From positions 53,461,898-53,525,897 of the forward strand of contig CM044869.1 of the NCBI GenBank assembly GCA_024500155.1: DNA of 64,000 nucleotides, written 5' to 3'. The stretch is from Chenopodium formosanum. Taxonomy: Eukaryota > Streptophyta > Magnoliopsida > Caryophyllales > Amaranthaceae. Position numbers and translations under genes: made by a program. The notes under the pieces were generated by a model. The model ran no database searches. It was not told the DNA's origin and was given only the letters and a program-made list of their open reading frames with translations. This document shows, one piece after another, positions 31,421-42,618 of the stretch; within the stretch, counting starts at the first letter, position 1; each line of letters opens with the position of its first letter.

Positions 31421-34400
31421 TGATGTGACCTGCTGCACCAAAATGTTGCTGATTACATAATAGAGGTTATTTTCTGTGGAAAAATAGTCGTGACTCTGTG
31501 AAGTTTTATGTTCTTGCTCCTATATTATTATGCCTCATTTTTCTTTTGTTCTATTTTACTTTTTGTCATAGGGTTTTTTTTCCTACTTTTTTTTTTTTCC
31601 TTTTTTTTACAACCAATTTTTTACCCTCTTACCCCATAAATTCACCTTTTCACTAAATTTCTTTAATTTGATTTTCTTACATACACGTACCCAAAATTTT
31701 TAACTTTGCCTCTTTTACTATATGGTAATATGTCTATAGTATTTTAGTGTATTGCACGGATCAAATAACCAATTACTTGTGTGTTGTTTTCCTCAAAAAA
31801 ATTACTTGTGTGTTGTTGAAATATCAGATTTAAGATGTGTTGCATGCATACACGATAAGGTTCACACCAATTTAAAGCCAAAAACCACGGCAATTAGAAA
31901 AGAAAATTTGGGTGATAAGGGCTGATTGCAACTTATTAGCATTCATTAAGTGTGCTTGATAAGGTAAATTTATGTTCTCATGATTGAAGACAATAAGTCC
32001 ATTAAGCCACCTTGATGAAGGGATTAAAGAGGTAATTATTGCACATAATTCAAGTGTACACTCATAACCAAACTTTGTAATTGATAAATTGATGAAATTT
32101 TTTTATAATCCAAAAAAATTAAAAAGTAAAAGGATGTGAAATGACTTAAACTTTTCATGGGTCCCAATCTTCCAAACATAGTCATAGGGTTAGACTTATA
32201 AAGGTGAATAAACTTGTTCGTTTTCCTAAGGGTGAGGGCCTAATATGTTTTACAAAAGCATGTTATTTTTAGGGAAAGATCAAACTTCAATAATACTCCT
32301 CACCTACTAAAGAAACTAAATTGATGTCTTTCACATTTATTCCCCCACAAGGAAGCTATGGTTGGCTTTATTATCTTCATGTAATTATAAATTTTAAAGT
32401 GTTACATTTTTATATTGGCAAAAATGTTAAAGAAAATAAATTTAGATCATTAAGATTGTGTTTATAACTTTATACCTTCACAACTTTGACTCAAATTTAA
32501 TTAATGGTAAACATTGTCCCATGTTGTGTATTGTTATATTCTCGGCCTTTATGTTAATTTATTCACAATAATAATTTTACTTTGACATGTAGTTTAAAGA
32601 TATTGTAGGGTTGAAATACGGACAATCCAAGAGAAAATATTATAATATAAAGTATAGTTAGTGTTCGATTTATTGTAGTTCTAAATTGAATTCAATTTGA
32701 TATTATTAATCTACACCCTTAAAACTAAAAACAGAGTCCAAAATATGTTAGACATAGACAATCAAGAAAACAGTTAATGAAATTCGCTAAAGAACACAAA
32801 CATAAATAGTCAAAATATAATTGGTTGTCAATGTCAACAAAAGATTTTGGATACCTCTTTTCAAATGGGATGGTCCAAAATTGGTACTATACTTCAATTG
32901 ATCAAACCCACCTAAATTGTTGTGCAGTAAAACTTTTAGGTGAAATACCAATAATTCATTCTTTGTATCAAGTTTTAACCATTTTTAAATAATTTATTAG
33001 AATGTGTTATGTGGACTAGTGGGAAATGGACAACAAATATAGGTCCATGTTACACTCTTTTAATAATTTGGTGCATCTTAAATTCCAAAATCATCAGCTT
33101 ATCCGTTAAGCATGGGAGGCTCCCCCCACATGGAGCTGGAGAAAAATTGGTAAATACCATACTAGTATAACTACCATTGAAGTATTGAACTATTGTACAC
33201 CCTTTATTTCTCGGCAACCGTCTTTGGTATCTTTGTGTAATTTTTGAACAACTAAAAATAACTTCAAATTCGATTTTAGAATGCATAAATTTATAAGGTG
33301 TCATTTTTTTTTACGGAGTATATATTTATAGGTGATGAAAAAGAAAACATTAAGACACCCTCTTTACTAGAGGATGGAACTCCTAACACGATTTTTTGTA
33401 GTGCATGTTACGTTTACTTTGTGTTACATTAATAGTATATAGTGATACATCATACATTTATTATAGAATGTTCGTTACAATATAGGAGTAACTCTTACTC
33501 CGTATAAAGCAGACTTTGACGAAGCAAAGCATCTGCCATCTGAAAATGCACTAGCTTGAGTGAAATTTAGGGTGAAAGAAGTTCTATGGCAACTTTCAAA
33601 AAAGTAAAGTCTTTCTTTTTTAAATAAAATGCTTAGAAAAAGAAAATCTTGAAGTCTTCTAAAGTTTCAACTAACAAAGTCATCCAGTGGACAACGTGTG
33701 GAATTAAGAAAAAAAATATCATGGAATTAAGTAATTTTTAAAGAAAATAAACCTCAATTAAAGTTGAATCTTAAGGTTGTTTTCCATGTTCAAATTAAAA
33801 TTTGATGTTTTGGTCAAAAAGTATGTTCTAATGTTATAATTTTGGCTTTTAATGAAAGATTAAGCTTAATGTCTATGATTATTATGGCTCAATGGGTTGC
33901 CATTGTAAAATGGTTACATCCTCAAAGTCAGTCACCTAAGAATATGTCATGATTTGATGTGATTTTACCGCAGCTCATCATGCCAGATTGCCTGGATGCT
34001 TACTCTATGCATGTTTTATTACTGACCTTTGTTGGCCTAGTACTCCCTCTGATCCACAAAATATCTAGTTGTGAAATACAATTGGAAACTAGCATTCTTT
34101 TCCGGTTTGAAGAGACAGGTTTAGTTTACTCTTCGAGAGAGCTTCATATGTCTCGACACTACAGCCTTCTATCAAGAGCTTGGCTGTGTAGAACGTAATC
34201 ATTTTTCCAAATAAATTTTGTAATAAAAGTATCTTTTAGACATGTAGTAGTCACTATTCAGAAAATTGTTTTGACTAAGCAAGTATAGCCTTACAAGGAC
34301 TGAATTTTGCCCTAATTTTTTAAATTCTTAGCAAGTACTTTACAAAGTACTAGTTAATTCTGAAGTGTGGTAAGCAGTATTCAGCTAATTTATCCAATGC

Positions 34401-34795
34401 CCTAGAAATAGATAGCATACAATTAACACAACATAGAGTGATAGAATTATACGCATCTCATCATGCAGATAGATATGAGCTTTTCCCTCTAGCATACCTG
34501 TATGGGTTGCTGCATCTGCTTAGGCTGCAGAACCCAAATTTGAATGTCTGAATCTGCTATGCTATCAATCCATGATGCTGCAGAGAATTTATAGTAACCT
34601 GATGATCTAACCCATGGAGATCAACCACTCTTCAACTATGAGTAGCTTGTGCTTTCCTCCTGTTTGTTTCAACATGTTCTGGCAAACGGTCATATACATT
34701 TGACTGGTGAAAAGTTGAGCAAGGAATCTGACAAAAAAAAAATTATCAGATCGGGATAACAGGATAAATGAGATAATAGGGGAGAGAAAAAGAGA

Positions 34796-34837
34796 GGGGG
34801 CGGGGGGGGGGGGGGGGGGGGAGGGGTGGGGTGGTGG
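34796..34837. repeat. G-rich homopolymer tract
   Basis: A run of about 28 G (with one C and one A) is followed by GGGGTGGGGTGG. It could form a G-quadruplex; its length is likely unreliable in the assembly. Confidence 0.7.
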
Positions 34838-34839
34838 AC

Positions 34840-34945
34840 TTAAACCTTAAGGGCCATACAACAAAATTATTTCCACAACAATATGCAATGGGATTCAACC
34901 CACAAACTCATGGTTTGAGATAATAGTACCAAATGACCTCCCCAC
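34840..34945 (-). mobile_element. possible tRNA-derived SINE remnant
   Basis: The minus strand carries a box B-like GGGTTGAATCCCA and, about 35 bp earlier, a box A-like TTGGTACTATTATC. No clear tail or target duplication was found. Confidence 0.4.
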
Positions 34946-35150
34946 TGAACTTCCAGTCAATACTCCATAGGCTTGTGTGATTAGTCAAAACAGTCTTATA
35001 ACACAGATTTTCCTTATTCCAAACTTATTTAGTAATACTCAAATGCACTTATGCTCAAAGCATCATGTACACAGAATGTAATTCTTGGAAGCAAACAGAT
35101 TGATACAGCATTAGTTTCCAGCTTCCATATAGCCTCTGCATTCCAAAACT

Positions 35151-35559
35151 GGATCTCATTGTTGGATGGTAGCAGTCAGCATTAATTTCATATGACAATT
35201 CAACTTGAAAGAGAAATAAATTATAATCAGTAAATGTCCCTTATCAAATAGCAATTGACCATTTTCTTTTAAGAAGACACCATTAGTTCTAAAGTTAAAC
35301 CATATTAGTAATTAGTATCCATCCAGCTGAACACAGGAAGAAAATAAAGCAGTGTACAATGCTATAAGCTTACTTAATAAGAGGTTATGGGAATCGGAAG
35401 CAACTTTAAGGGTCCAAATCATGGCAACCAGGTCCAACACAGACAATATATTCATCAAACTGGAAAGAAAATTCTAGAAGGGAATTCATGCACAAATGGC
35501 ATTGTTAATATTTACCTATTTGAACATCTGCTGACTGCTACCATCCAACAATGAGATCC
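35151..35559. repeat. perfect 31-bp inverted repeat, arms 347 bp apart
   Basis: Arm 35151-35181 (GGATCTCATTGTTGGATGGT plus 11 more bases) is the exact reverse complement of arm 35529-35559. Identity stops sharply at both ends of each arm. The spacer is not inverted and holds no element that I recognise. Confidence 0.85.
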
Positions 35560-35641
35560 TTTCATGATAGCTAATGTCATGGTAACTTCTCCAAGGAAAA
35601 AAAAGTCAACCAATAAAAGACCTTCATACAAGGAAACGGCA

Positions 35642-35686
35642 CCGACCCCACTTTTGGGATTAAGGCTTTGATTGATTGATTGATTG
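35642..35686 (+). mobile_element. 45-bp 5'-truncated SINE tail with 16-bp target duplication
   Basis: Perfect 16-bp direct repeats ATACAAGGAAACGGCA (35626-35641, 35687-35702) flank CCGACCCCACTTTTGGGATT plus AAGGCTTTG and (ATTG)4. This looks like the end of a plant SINE with a simple-repeat tail. Target-primed insertion with extreme 5' truncation explains it. Confidence 0.8.
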
Positions 35687-35921
35687 ATACAAGGAAACGG
35701 CAGTCAATTATGGTTGCTGAATTTTGAAGAACAAGCAGAACAACCACAGCTAAAGAAGATATTATTAGATAACGAATGTTAGCACTACCCCCATCTTCAT
35801 GATATAGCATTTCGTGTTCCAGGAGCATATGAAGGAAATTGTGCATAGGTTCCTATTGCAATCATCACATGACAATATCAAATGCTCAGGAATGTTCTGC
35901 TGGAAGACACTTCAGAAGCCT

Positions 35922-38231
35922 TCATGGAATAACTTTCCTCAATAGCTTTTTGTCTCGAACACCATCATATAGGAGTTCATATGTATAATAAGTTATATAG
36001 CTCTTCTTTAGCAAGTCCTCCACAATAATCTTTGGTGCAGCTATCTCCCTTTTCGTAGAGCTGAAAATACCCTCCACAATATCTGGAACAATACCTTCAT
36101 GCACCATAATGTGGATAATTTTAACAGCTTCGTGGATCTTTTGTTTCAAGCAAAGACAATTGAGTACCCTTCCACATATTGTGAGTGATGGCGTAAATCC
36201 CTTCTCAATCTTCTTCAGGAAGAATTTGTAGCCAGCATCGTCATTACCCGCCTTGCAGAATCCATCTACTAATGCACGATAAGTATAACTGTCTGGAGGG
36301 CAGCCCTTCTCAATCATCTCATGAAAAAGCCTCTGAGCCATGTCCATATTCAGTCTTTCACCAAATGCATTGATCACAATGTTGTATGTTGCTGTAGTAT
36401 GTGAAAGTCCATATTGTTGGTAAATCTTTCTGAAAAGCTGGTATGCTCCATCCAAATCACCCTTCTTGCAATAACCATTTATCAATGTGCCAAGAACTAC
36501 AAGATCTGGCGTCAGACCCTTGCACCTCATTTCCGACAGCAACGCTAAGGCTTCATCTAGCTTATGAGCCTTGCAGAAGCTGTCTATAAGTATATTGTAT
36601 GTAATACGGTTAGGGATGCACCCTTTTTCCACCATTGTTTCAAAAGTTCCCATCACAGCTTCAAATTTTGCAGCCTTGCAAAGCCCATCCAACAGAGTAT
36701 TGTATGTAATCACATCTGGAGTAACACCATGATCCCACATTTTATCTACAAGTTCAATTGCCGTGTCCAACTTCAACTGTTTGCAGTACCCATCAATTAG
36801 AGTATTAAAAGTGAAAATGTCAGGTAAACATCCTCTTGCAATAGCATCATCCACCAGGTTATTCGCATCAGACAAGCAACCCATTTTGCATAGTCCATTT
36901 ATCACTGTATTATATGTCCATATATTGGGGGAGCAACCAGCTCTCGCCATATCATTTATCATCTGTAATGCTTCAAGAATCAGACCCTGCTGAGATAGGC
37001 CTTTGATCAAAGTGTTGTACACAATAACTTTTGCCTTCAATCCCTTCGTCTCAGCCTCATTGAATATGACCATGGCTCTCTCAACATCACCATTCTTACA
37101 TAAGCCATCAATTAAAGAGCAATATGTGTATTCATCAGGTGTAAATCCTCTGTATTTAGCATTATGGAGTACCATCTCTGCATTTTGTACCATGTCTAGT
37201 TTGCAGTAAGCATCAATGATGGAGTTGTATGTGAAAGAATCTGGATCAAACCCTTTATTAATCATTTGATGCAGATAGTGTTCAGCATGAACAGCCCCCG
37301 TATTTTTACATAGTGCACGTATCAGTAAGTTGTATGTCACTACATCTGGAGTAAAACCCTCAGTCATGATGTTATCCAGAAAACCAGTAGCTTCACTGAC
37401 TGAATTATTCTCACAAAAGCCTTCAATAAAGATATTGAAAGTATACAAATTTGGTGAAGTCCCCCGCTTGAAAACCTTACTTAAAAGCCTTTGACTTTCT
37501 TGGACATCACCCTTCCTGCAGAGAACATGTATCAGCTTGTTAAATGTAAAAATATCAGGGCAAATTCCAAGGCTAAGCATCTGACAGAACAACTTTGACG
37601 CTTCAACTCCATATTCTTGATCATAAAGACCACCAATGAGGGTACAATAAGCAACTGCATTGGCGTTGCACCCATGAGAAGGCATGTTCTTAAGAAGCCT
37701 CAAGGCAGCATTAAACTTCTCAGTCCTACAAAAATACTTAATCCTGATAGTATAGGTGTAAACATCAGGACAAATCCCTTTATCTCTTAACCTCAAATAA
37801 ACTTTATGAGCTTGATTGAAGTAACCATGTTCAACCAAGATATTCATGATGGCATTATATGACATGACTGACGGTTCACATTCGTAAAAATCCATCTTCT
37901 CAAACATATCAACAGCCTGTTGAAGTTTCCCTTTCTTTCCATAATTCTTCATGGCCCCAATGTACACTCCTTCCACAATCCTATTATCAATATCCATTCT
38001 CATATCCGAAAGCAAAGTCTCCATATCTTCAAATTTCCCATGTGAACCAAGCTTATCTATCATACATTTATATGTCAGCAAATTATGCTTAAACCCCTCC
38101 TCATTTTTAACTGCTTTAAACGTTTCGAGCGCCTTCAAAGGATCTTTCTGATGCTTTATAACAGCAGCTACATGTTTTGCTAATAATGGTCTACTCATTA
38201 CAAAGAAAATCTCCCTAATCCCAAATTTCAA
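35922..38231 (-). CDS. P-class pentatricopeptide repeat protein, At1g74580-like
   Basis: A single 769-aa open frame made almost entirely of tandem 35-residue PPR units. Typical units are PDVYTYTIRIKYFCRTEKFN, PDVVTYNLLIRALCKN and PDEYTYCSLIDGLCKNGDVE, about 18-20 in all, with no E, DYW or SMR tail, so it is P-class. The C-terminal AAPKIIVEDLLKKSYITYYT and YELLYDGVRDKKL and the N-terminal LLAKHVAAVIKHQKDPLKAL match, from memory, Arabidopsis At1g74580, suggesting orthology. Such proteins bind organellar RNA for stability, splicing or translation; the target is unknown. The second Met (position 12, ATG at 38198) corresponds to the family start and is an equally good start. It is divergent from the TRIP4 gene, 1.6 kb away. 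Confidence 0.93.
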   Translation of the reverse strand: MKFGIREIFFVMSRPLLAKHVAAVIKHQKDPLKALETFKAVKNEEGFKHNLLTYKCMIDKLGSHGKFEDMETLLSDMRMDIDNRIVEGVYIGAMKNYGKKGKLQQAVDMFEKMDFYECEPSVMSYNAIMNILVEHGYFNQAHKVYLRLRDKGICPDVYTYTIRIKYFCRTEKFNAALRLLKNMPSHGCNANAVAYCTLIGGLYDQEYGVEASKLFCQMLSLGICPDIFTFNKLIHVLCRKGDVQESQRLLSKVFKRGTSPNLYTFNIFIEGFCENNSVSEATGFLDNIMTEGFTPDVVTYNLLIRALCKNTGAVHAEHYLHQMINKGFDPDSFTYNSIIDAYCKLDMVQNAEMVLHNAKYRGFTPDEYTYCSLIDGLCKNGDVERAMVIFNEAETKGLKAKVIVYNTLIKGLSQQGLILEALQMINDMARAGCSPNIWTYNTVINGLCKMGCLSDANNLVDDAIARGCLPDIFTFNTLIDGYCKQLKLDTAIELVDKMWDHGVTPDVITYNTLLDGLCKAAKFEAVMGTFETMVEKGCIPNRITYNILIDSFCKAHKLDEALALLSEMRCKGLTPDLVVLGTLINGYCKKGDLDGAYQLFRKIYQQYGLSHTTATYNIVINAFGERLNMDMAQRLFHEMIEKGCPPDSYTYRALVDGFCKAGNDDAGYKFFLKKIEKGFTPSLTICGRVLNCLCLKQKIHEAVKIIHIMVHEGIVPDIVEGIFSSTKREIAAPKIIVEDLLKKSYITYYTYELLYDGVRDKKLLRKVIP

Positions 38232-39872
38232 GCTACACCCTTTTTAACCATTCAAAACCAATACCATGAAACTGGGCAAAACAGAGCTAACGTCATTTCA
38301 TCGAACAGGTGGTGGGCACAATTCCAAATAAGAAAAAGCAATAGAAATCACAATTAGCAATACCCAGAAGTTATTTCTTCTTGATTAGACATTAAATTGA
38401 AAGTATATAAATTAATTTTGGTAGAATATGGAGTTTTCGAGTTTAAAAATGATAAACAGACAGGTGAAAATTCAAAATTGAATCAGAAATTTAGAATGTA
38501 CCTGGAATTAAGATAGTGAGGTTTATACCAATAAAAGAAAGTGGGTAATTGAATGAATGAAGCAAGATGAACTGAAATTAAATTAAAAAGGTGGAAATAG
38601 AAGTTCAATGCCGAGAGTGAGGCAGAGGTTAGAGAAACCTTAGAAAAGGGAAACACAGAGTATACGACGGCAGAACTTATCGTTCAAACCAAACACATAA
38701 AATTGAAACCCGTTTATCTAGTAAATTGTTTAGCTAGTGACATTTTCGTAAAAATATCAACAAAACATTCCAATCAGCATGTACGGCTCCCATAAATATT
38801 GACTTATTTATGAAAATATCATGTTAATTGGGATATTTTGTTGATTTATTTACAAAAATATTTATCACCAAGATAAACTTGTATTTTCTCGGAGATGAGA
38901 CCAATAAAATCGTTTTAACTAGTTAGCCTTATAGGATTTTTTTTCTATATATGGGAATTCTCCTAGGTATGAAAATAGAGTGGTATAAACTTCTAAAATT
39001 TTCCTTCTAGGGCCTTAAACATTTATTTGGGGAGCAAAATGTTAAGAAATTTTTTAAGTTATGGATTGAAAATCCCCTATTAACTTAAAACAAAGGTTAA
39101 AAAATAATATCCCTCTAATACTTTGACACTAAAAAGGTCGAAACAAGTAACAAGCACAATCAGCTATTCAAAAAAAAAGTAACAAGCACAATCAACAAAG
39201 AAATTCATGTGAACTTAATGAACCAAACAAAACCACAAAAATCACGAGAATGTTTGAAGTCTATAACATTAACCAAGATATGAGACTTTGAGAAATTGAG
39301 CAACAGGGAAGCTTTTAAGTTTGTTCTTAGTTGTAGTGTACTCCGTATGTACAATGGAGATTGGAGAATAGGAGATGAAGGGAGCAAGCTTATTAATAAA
39401 GGAGAATGGAATTAATTTGGGTATATAAAAAAGGGTAATATAGTCTTTAGAATTAGTTTTTAAAATTTTATACTGTATTTAGTACTTGTGTATTTTTAAT
39501 GCAATGAAATCATTTTGCTGAACTGAAATTAATTTTACTAAACTGAAATATTTTTATTGGACTAAAATTATTTTTGCTAATTCTCAATCATATTTTTTCT
39601 TTATAGTTACCAATTATTATTGAACTAGAATTAATTTTATTAAACTAAAATTATTATATCAAATAATATTATTTTTTGTAAAGGTAAAATTAACCGGGCC
39701 GGCTTGGACCAGGCTCAAGTTTATTTTTTAAACAAACCAGTACAATCTCTCCGCACATAAGCTGCACAACAACCAAAATCGCTAATCAACAACAAAACCT
39801 GTCACCGCCACCGCCACCGCCACCGCCGTCGACGCCGCCGTCTCCGCCGCTTTAGGAGAGAGAAATTGAAGA
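38232..39872. other. divergent promoter region between PPR and TRIP4 genes
   Basis: No gene. It should hold the 5' ends of both neighbours; a minus-strand donor-like AG|GTACATTC (about 38495-38502) hints at a leader intron for the PPR gene. A (CCGCCA)n/CCGCCG tract at 39801-39850 lies in the presumed TRIP4 leader. A degenerate MITE occupies about 39480-39700. Confidence 0.5.
39480..39700. mobile_element. degenerate Tourist-like MITE
   Basis: The right end, inverted, reads GGCCCGGTTAATTTTACCTT. The interior has ACTGAAATTAATTTTACTAA-type repeats matching the element at 30701-30966. The left end is no longer clear. Confidence 0.5.
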
Positions 39873-40454
39873 ATGGAGTCGTCGGGGCAATGGCTAGAGA
39901 AGGAATTGAATGAATTGTGCAAAAAAGTAGACACTCCTTTTGACTTCGATTCTGACATGATTTCCGGCCTCGTTTCTTACTGTGAATTTGCTCCTCCACT
40001 CGACGCCAAAGAATACCTTGATGTAATTCCATCTTCTCTCTCCTCCCCTTTATTTCTTCCGTTTTTATCACTACTCTTTTCCCTGTGTAATTTTGGGGAA
40101 ATTAACATTTTGTTCTTTAGCATTTTTTAAATTTTTATAATGGGGTGTTTCAATAATTGTACAATTGATTACTTTTATGATTTCTTATTGTTATTATGCT
40201 ATGGTTTTATCTTGATTTGTGAAATTTTCTTGTAAAAACCTAATCTTGTCAATCAAAAAGCTAGAATGGGGGTTGTCAATGGATCTTTTGTTGATTGTGA
40301 TTTGTGAACATGGGTTGATTAAGAAAAAGGTTTTGATCGTAGAAAATAATTTGCAAATTACTACAGAAATATGGAGATGGGTGTTTAAAGTATGTCGAAA
40401 GACTGGATTTGTTGTTTGTATTGCTTCAGTATGTCTGCATAGTTTACCAGAAAT

Positions 40455-40502
<48 letters not shown>

Positions 40503-42618
40503 TTGAGGAAAAGAATGCATTGGAACATATGAACTGAATTCCAGATTGTCTGTTTATATTACTTGTTGATTTAGGCTTGAATTTCTTTGAGCATTGGAGA
40601 GGACACCATTAATGGTCTGGAATGGTATGAGAGTTTGGGGGTTGAGATTGTCAGTTTTGGCTAGAATGCATTGGAACATATGAACTAAATTCGACTCTTA
40701 AATCCCTCGTCTTAACTCTTGAAGTTGAATGGTCACCAAAAATAGATTGCTGGGAGTGCAATCTTTTTAGAAACATTGGACATATACTGATAGACATTGT
40801 ACCTGCATTGTAGTTTTTTCCAAATATCTAAGCTATCAGATGTCGGGAAAGCTCATGGAAGCAATTGTGTAGAGAGCTCTGAATTTTTTGATGAAATAGA
40901 GAATGAATTATTATTCTTAATTTGTTGATTACTGAGAATTTCTAATGTTGAAAGAAATAGATTGGTTGTAGCAAATGTTTAAGCTTCTCACTTAATATTT
41001 TTCATTTTGTGATGACTTCAGAACATCGTCGGTGAGGAAGCAGGCAAAACTGTCATACAAGAATACTTAAGACGAAGGGGCTACTCACAATCACCTGAAG
41101 CAATTGGTGCTTCTGCTTCCAAATTACAGGCGTATGTCAAGCCAAGTGCTGATGAAGGCTTGACCAGTGGAGCCAAGAAACCATCCAGGGCACAGAAAGA
41201 GGCTTCAGCTTCTAACAACCAAAATAGTAAGGTAAAAATAGAGGCTGCAGAGTCAGGAAACAGGCAACAAAATAACTCTAGAAAGAAAAAGGGTGGGAAG
41301 GTTATATCACTTGCAGAAGCTGCCAAGGGATCTATCGTATATCAGCAAGGCAAACCATGCTCTTGCCAGGCACGTCGACATAGATTGGTGAGCAACTGCT
41401 TATCTTGCGGTAAAATAGTATGTGAACAGGAAGGGGAAGGGCCTTGTAATTTTTGTGGGGCTCTAGTCCTGAAGGAAGGAAGTACATATGCTGGTTTGGA
41501 GGTGTCTGCAGTACCTGAAACGGAAGCTGAGGTAGCTGCAAATGCTTATGCCAAGAGGCTTGTTGATTTTGATCGGAATGCAGCTGCACGCACAAGTGTT
41601 ATTGATGACCAAAGTGACTACTATGATGAGGGTAACAGCTGGTTGTCCATGGAGGTATATGATCAAATTTTACAGATACTTGTATAACCTGCCTCTTCAT
41701 TCTACATGAATATGAATGCAGATTTTCATTGTATAATATATCCTTTTGCAGGAAAAGGAACTTTTAAGGAAGAAGCAAGAGGAGATTAAAGCAGACGAGG
41801 AAGCAAAACAAAAGAGAGTAGTTGTGGCTTTTGACTTGGTTGGCCGTAGGGTAAGTTGATCTCCCTTTAAATATATGATGAAATTTGGTTGATTTCTGCT
41901 GGCTTATCTTCTCAAGCATATGGGGCAGATGGACATTTACCTAGCTACCCCTTTATGGTTCCTTTCAATTCTGAGATCAGGATTTCTTGTTCTTGTGGTG
42001 TCAATGATGTGGGATAATGGAATTGGTATTAGGTCAAAATTTGGTATCTTTGACCAGAATAGGTTGGATCTCTTGGGGGTTACCTTGGCCTCAAGGTAGG
42101 AGATTTTTTTGAATATATGCGGTTTTTGAAAAAAGTGAGAACCTACATAAGATGTGAACAATTTGGTGAAAGAAGCCTTACGTTATGTGTCTTCTCTTGA
42201 AGTACGCATAAGATGATTGCTTTCAAATGACACCTTTTCAATTGACTTGTATTATGTGTTTGCTTAGGTATTGTTGAACCAAGATGACACTTCAGAACTT
42301 GAATCTGGACTCAACATTCTAAGGCCACCTGATCAGAGAGAAGCAAGCCGAGTCAAACCAAATCCCACCCTTCAGGTGCAACCAGTTTTCATTGATCCCG
42401 GCCCTAGGGAAAAGCCTCTCAAGGACAAGCGCTCTACCAAAGGTCTAAACAAGGGACTGTGTTTGGAGATCAGTGGAAGGGTGCAACATGATCGCAGTGA
42501 TTTCAAGCATTTTGTGGAGGAGCCTCTTGGATCTTCTTCAGCAAATGATTATTTGCAAGGGCAATCTTGGAATGGTGTCACACACATGGAAGATGATGCT
42601 GAGTGCTCTGCATACTAG
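39873..42618 (+). CDS. TRIP4: activating signal cointegrator 1 (TRIP4/ASC-1) homologue, four exons
   Basis: Exons are 39873-40022, 41022-41654, 41752-41850 and 42268-42618; all junctions are GT-AG in phase 0, giving 410 aa. The N-terminal helical part (WLEKELNELCKKVDTPFDFD, NIVGEEAGKTVIQEYL) resembles the TRIP4 N-terminus. The C2HC5 zinc finger is complete: CSCQARRH, then NCLSCGKIVCEQEGEGPCNF and CG, pattern CxC-x4-H-x5-C-x2-C-x4-C-x7-C-x2-C. The third exon gives a charged helix ending VVVAFDLVGRR, as in TRIP4. No ASCH domain is seen, as in plant homologues I recall. In animals TRIP4 acts in the ASC-1 complex in transcription and ribosome quality control; in plants the role is inferred. Intron 1 holds a T-run/A-run hairpin (40459-40502). 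Confidence 0.9.
40459..40502. repeat. oligo(T)-oligo(A) palindromic tract in TRIP4 intron 1
   Basis: About 31 T are followed directly by about 12 A. The short reading frames crossing it are artefacts. Confidence 0.8.
40513..40693 (+). repeat. direct repeat of ~29 bp, 150 bp apart, in TRIP4 intron 1
   Basis: AGAATGCATTGGAACATATG plus AACT(G/A)AATTC occurs at 40513 and 40663 with one mismatch. The spacer is not repeated. Confidence 0.7.

Larger units (their letters stand above)
28998..35921. other. 7-kb gene-poor interval
   Basis: I find no convincing gene between the BBE-like and PPR genes. Structured items are listed separately: a Tourist-like MITE (30701-30966), an inverted minisatellite (31079-31420), a G-run (34796-34837), SINE pieces (34840-34945, 35642-35686) and a 31-bp inverted repeat (35151/35529). 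The part from about 34.4 to 35.9 kb is less AT-rich and could hold the PPR 3' UTR. Open frames such as 33959-34198 and 35577-35846 show no domain. Confidence 0.5.

Noticed and set aside
33959..34198. 79-aa open frame in the gene-poor interval
   Set aside because: No family resemblance, no splice partners or promoter context.
35577..35846. 89-aa minus-strand open frame downstream of the PPR gene
   Set aside because: It reads across a SINE tail and its target duplications; likely chance.
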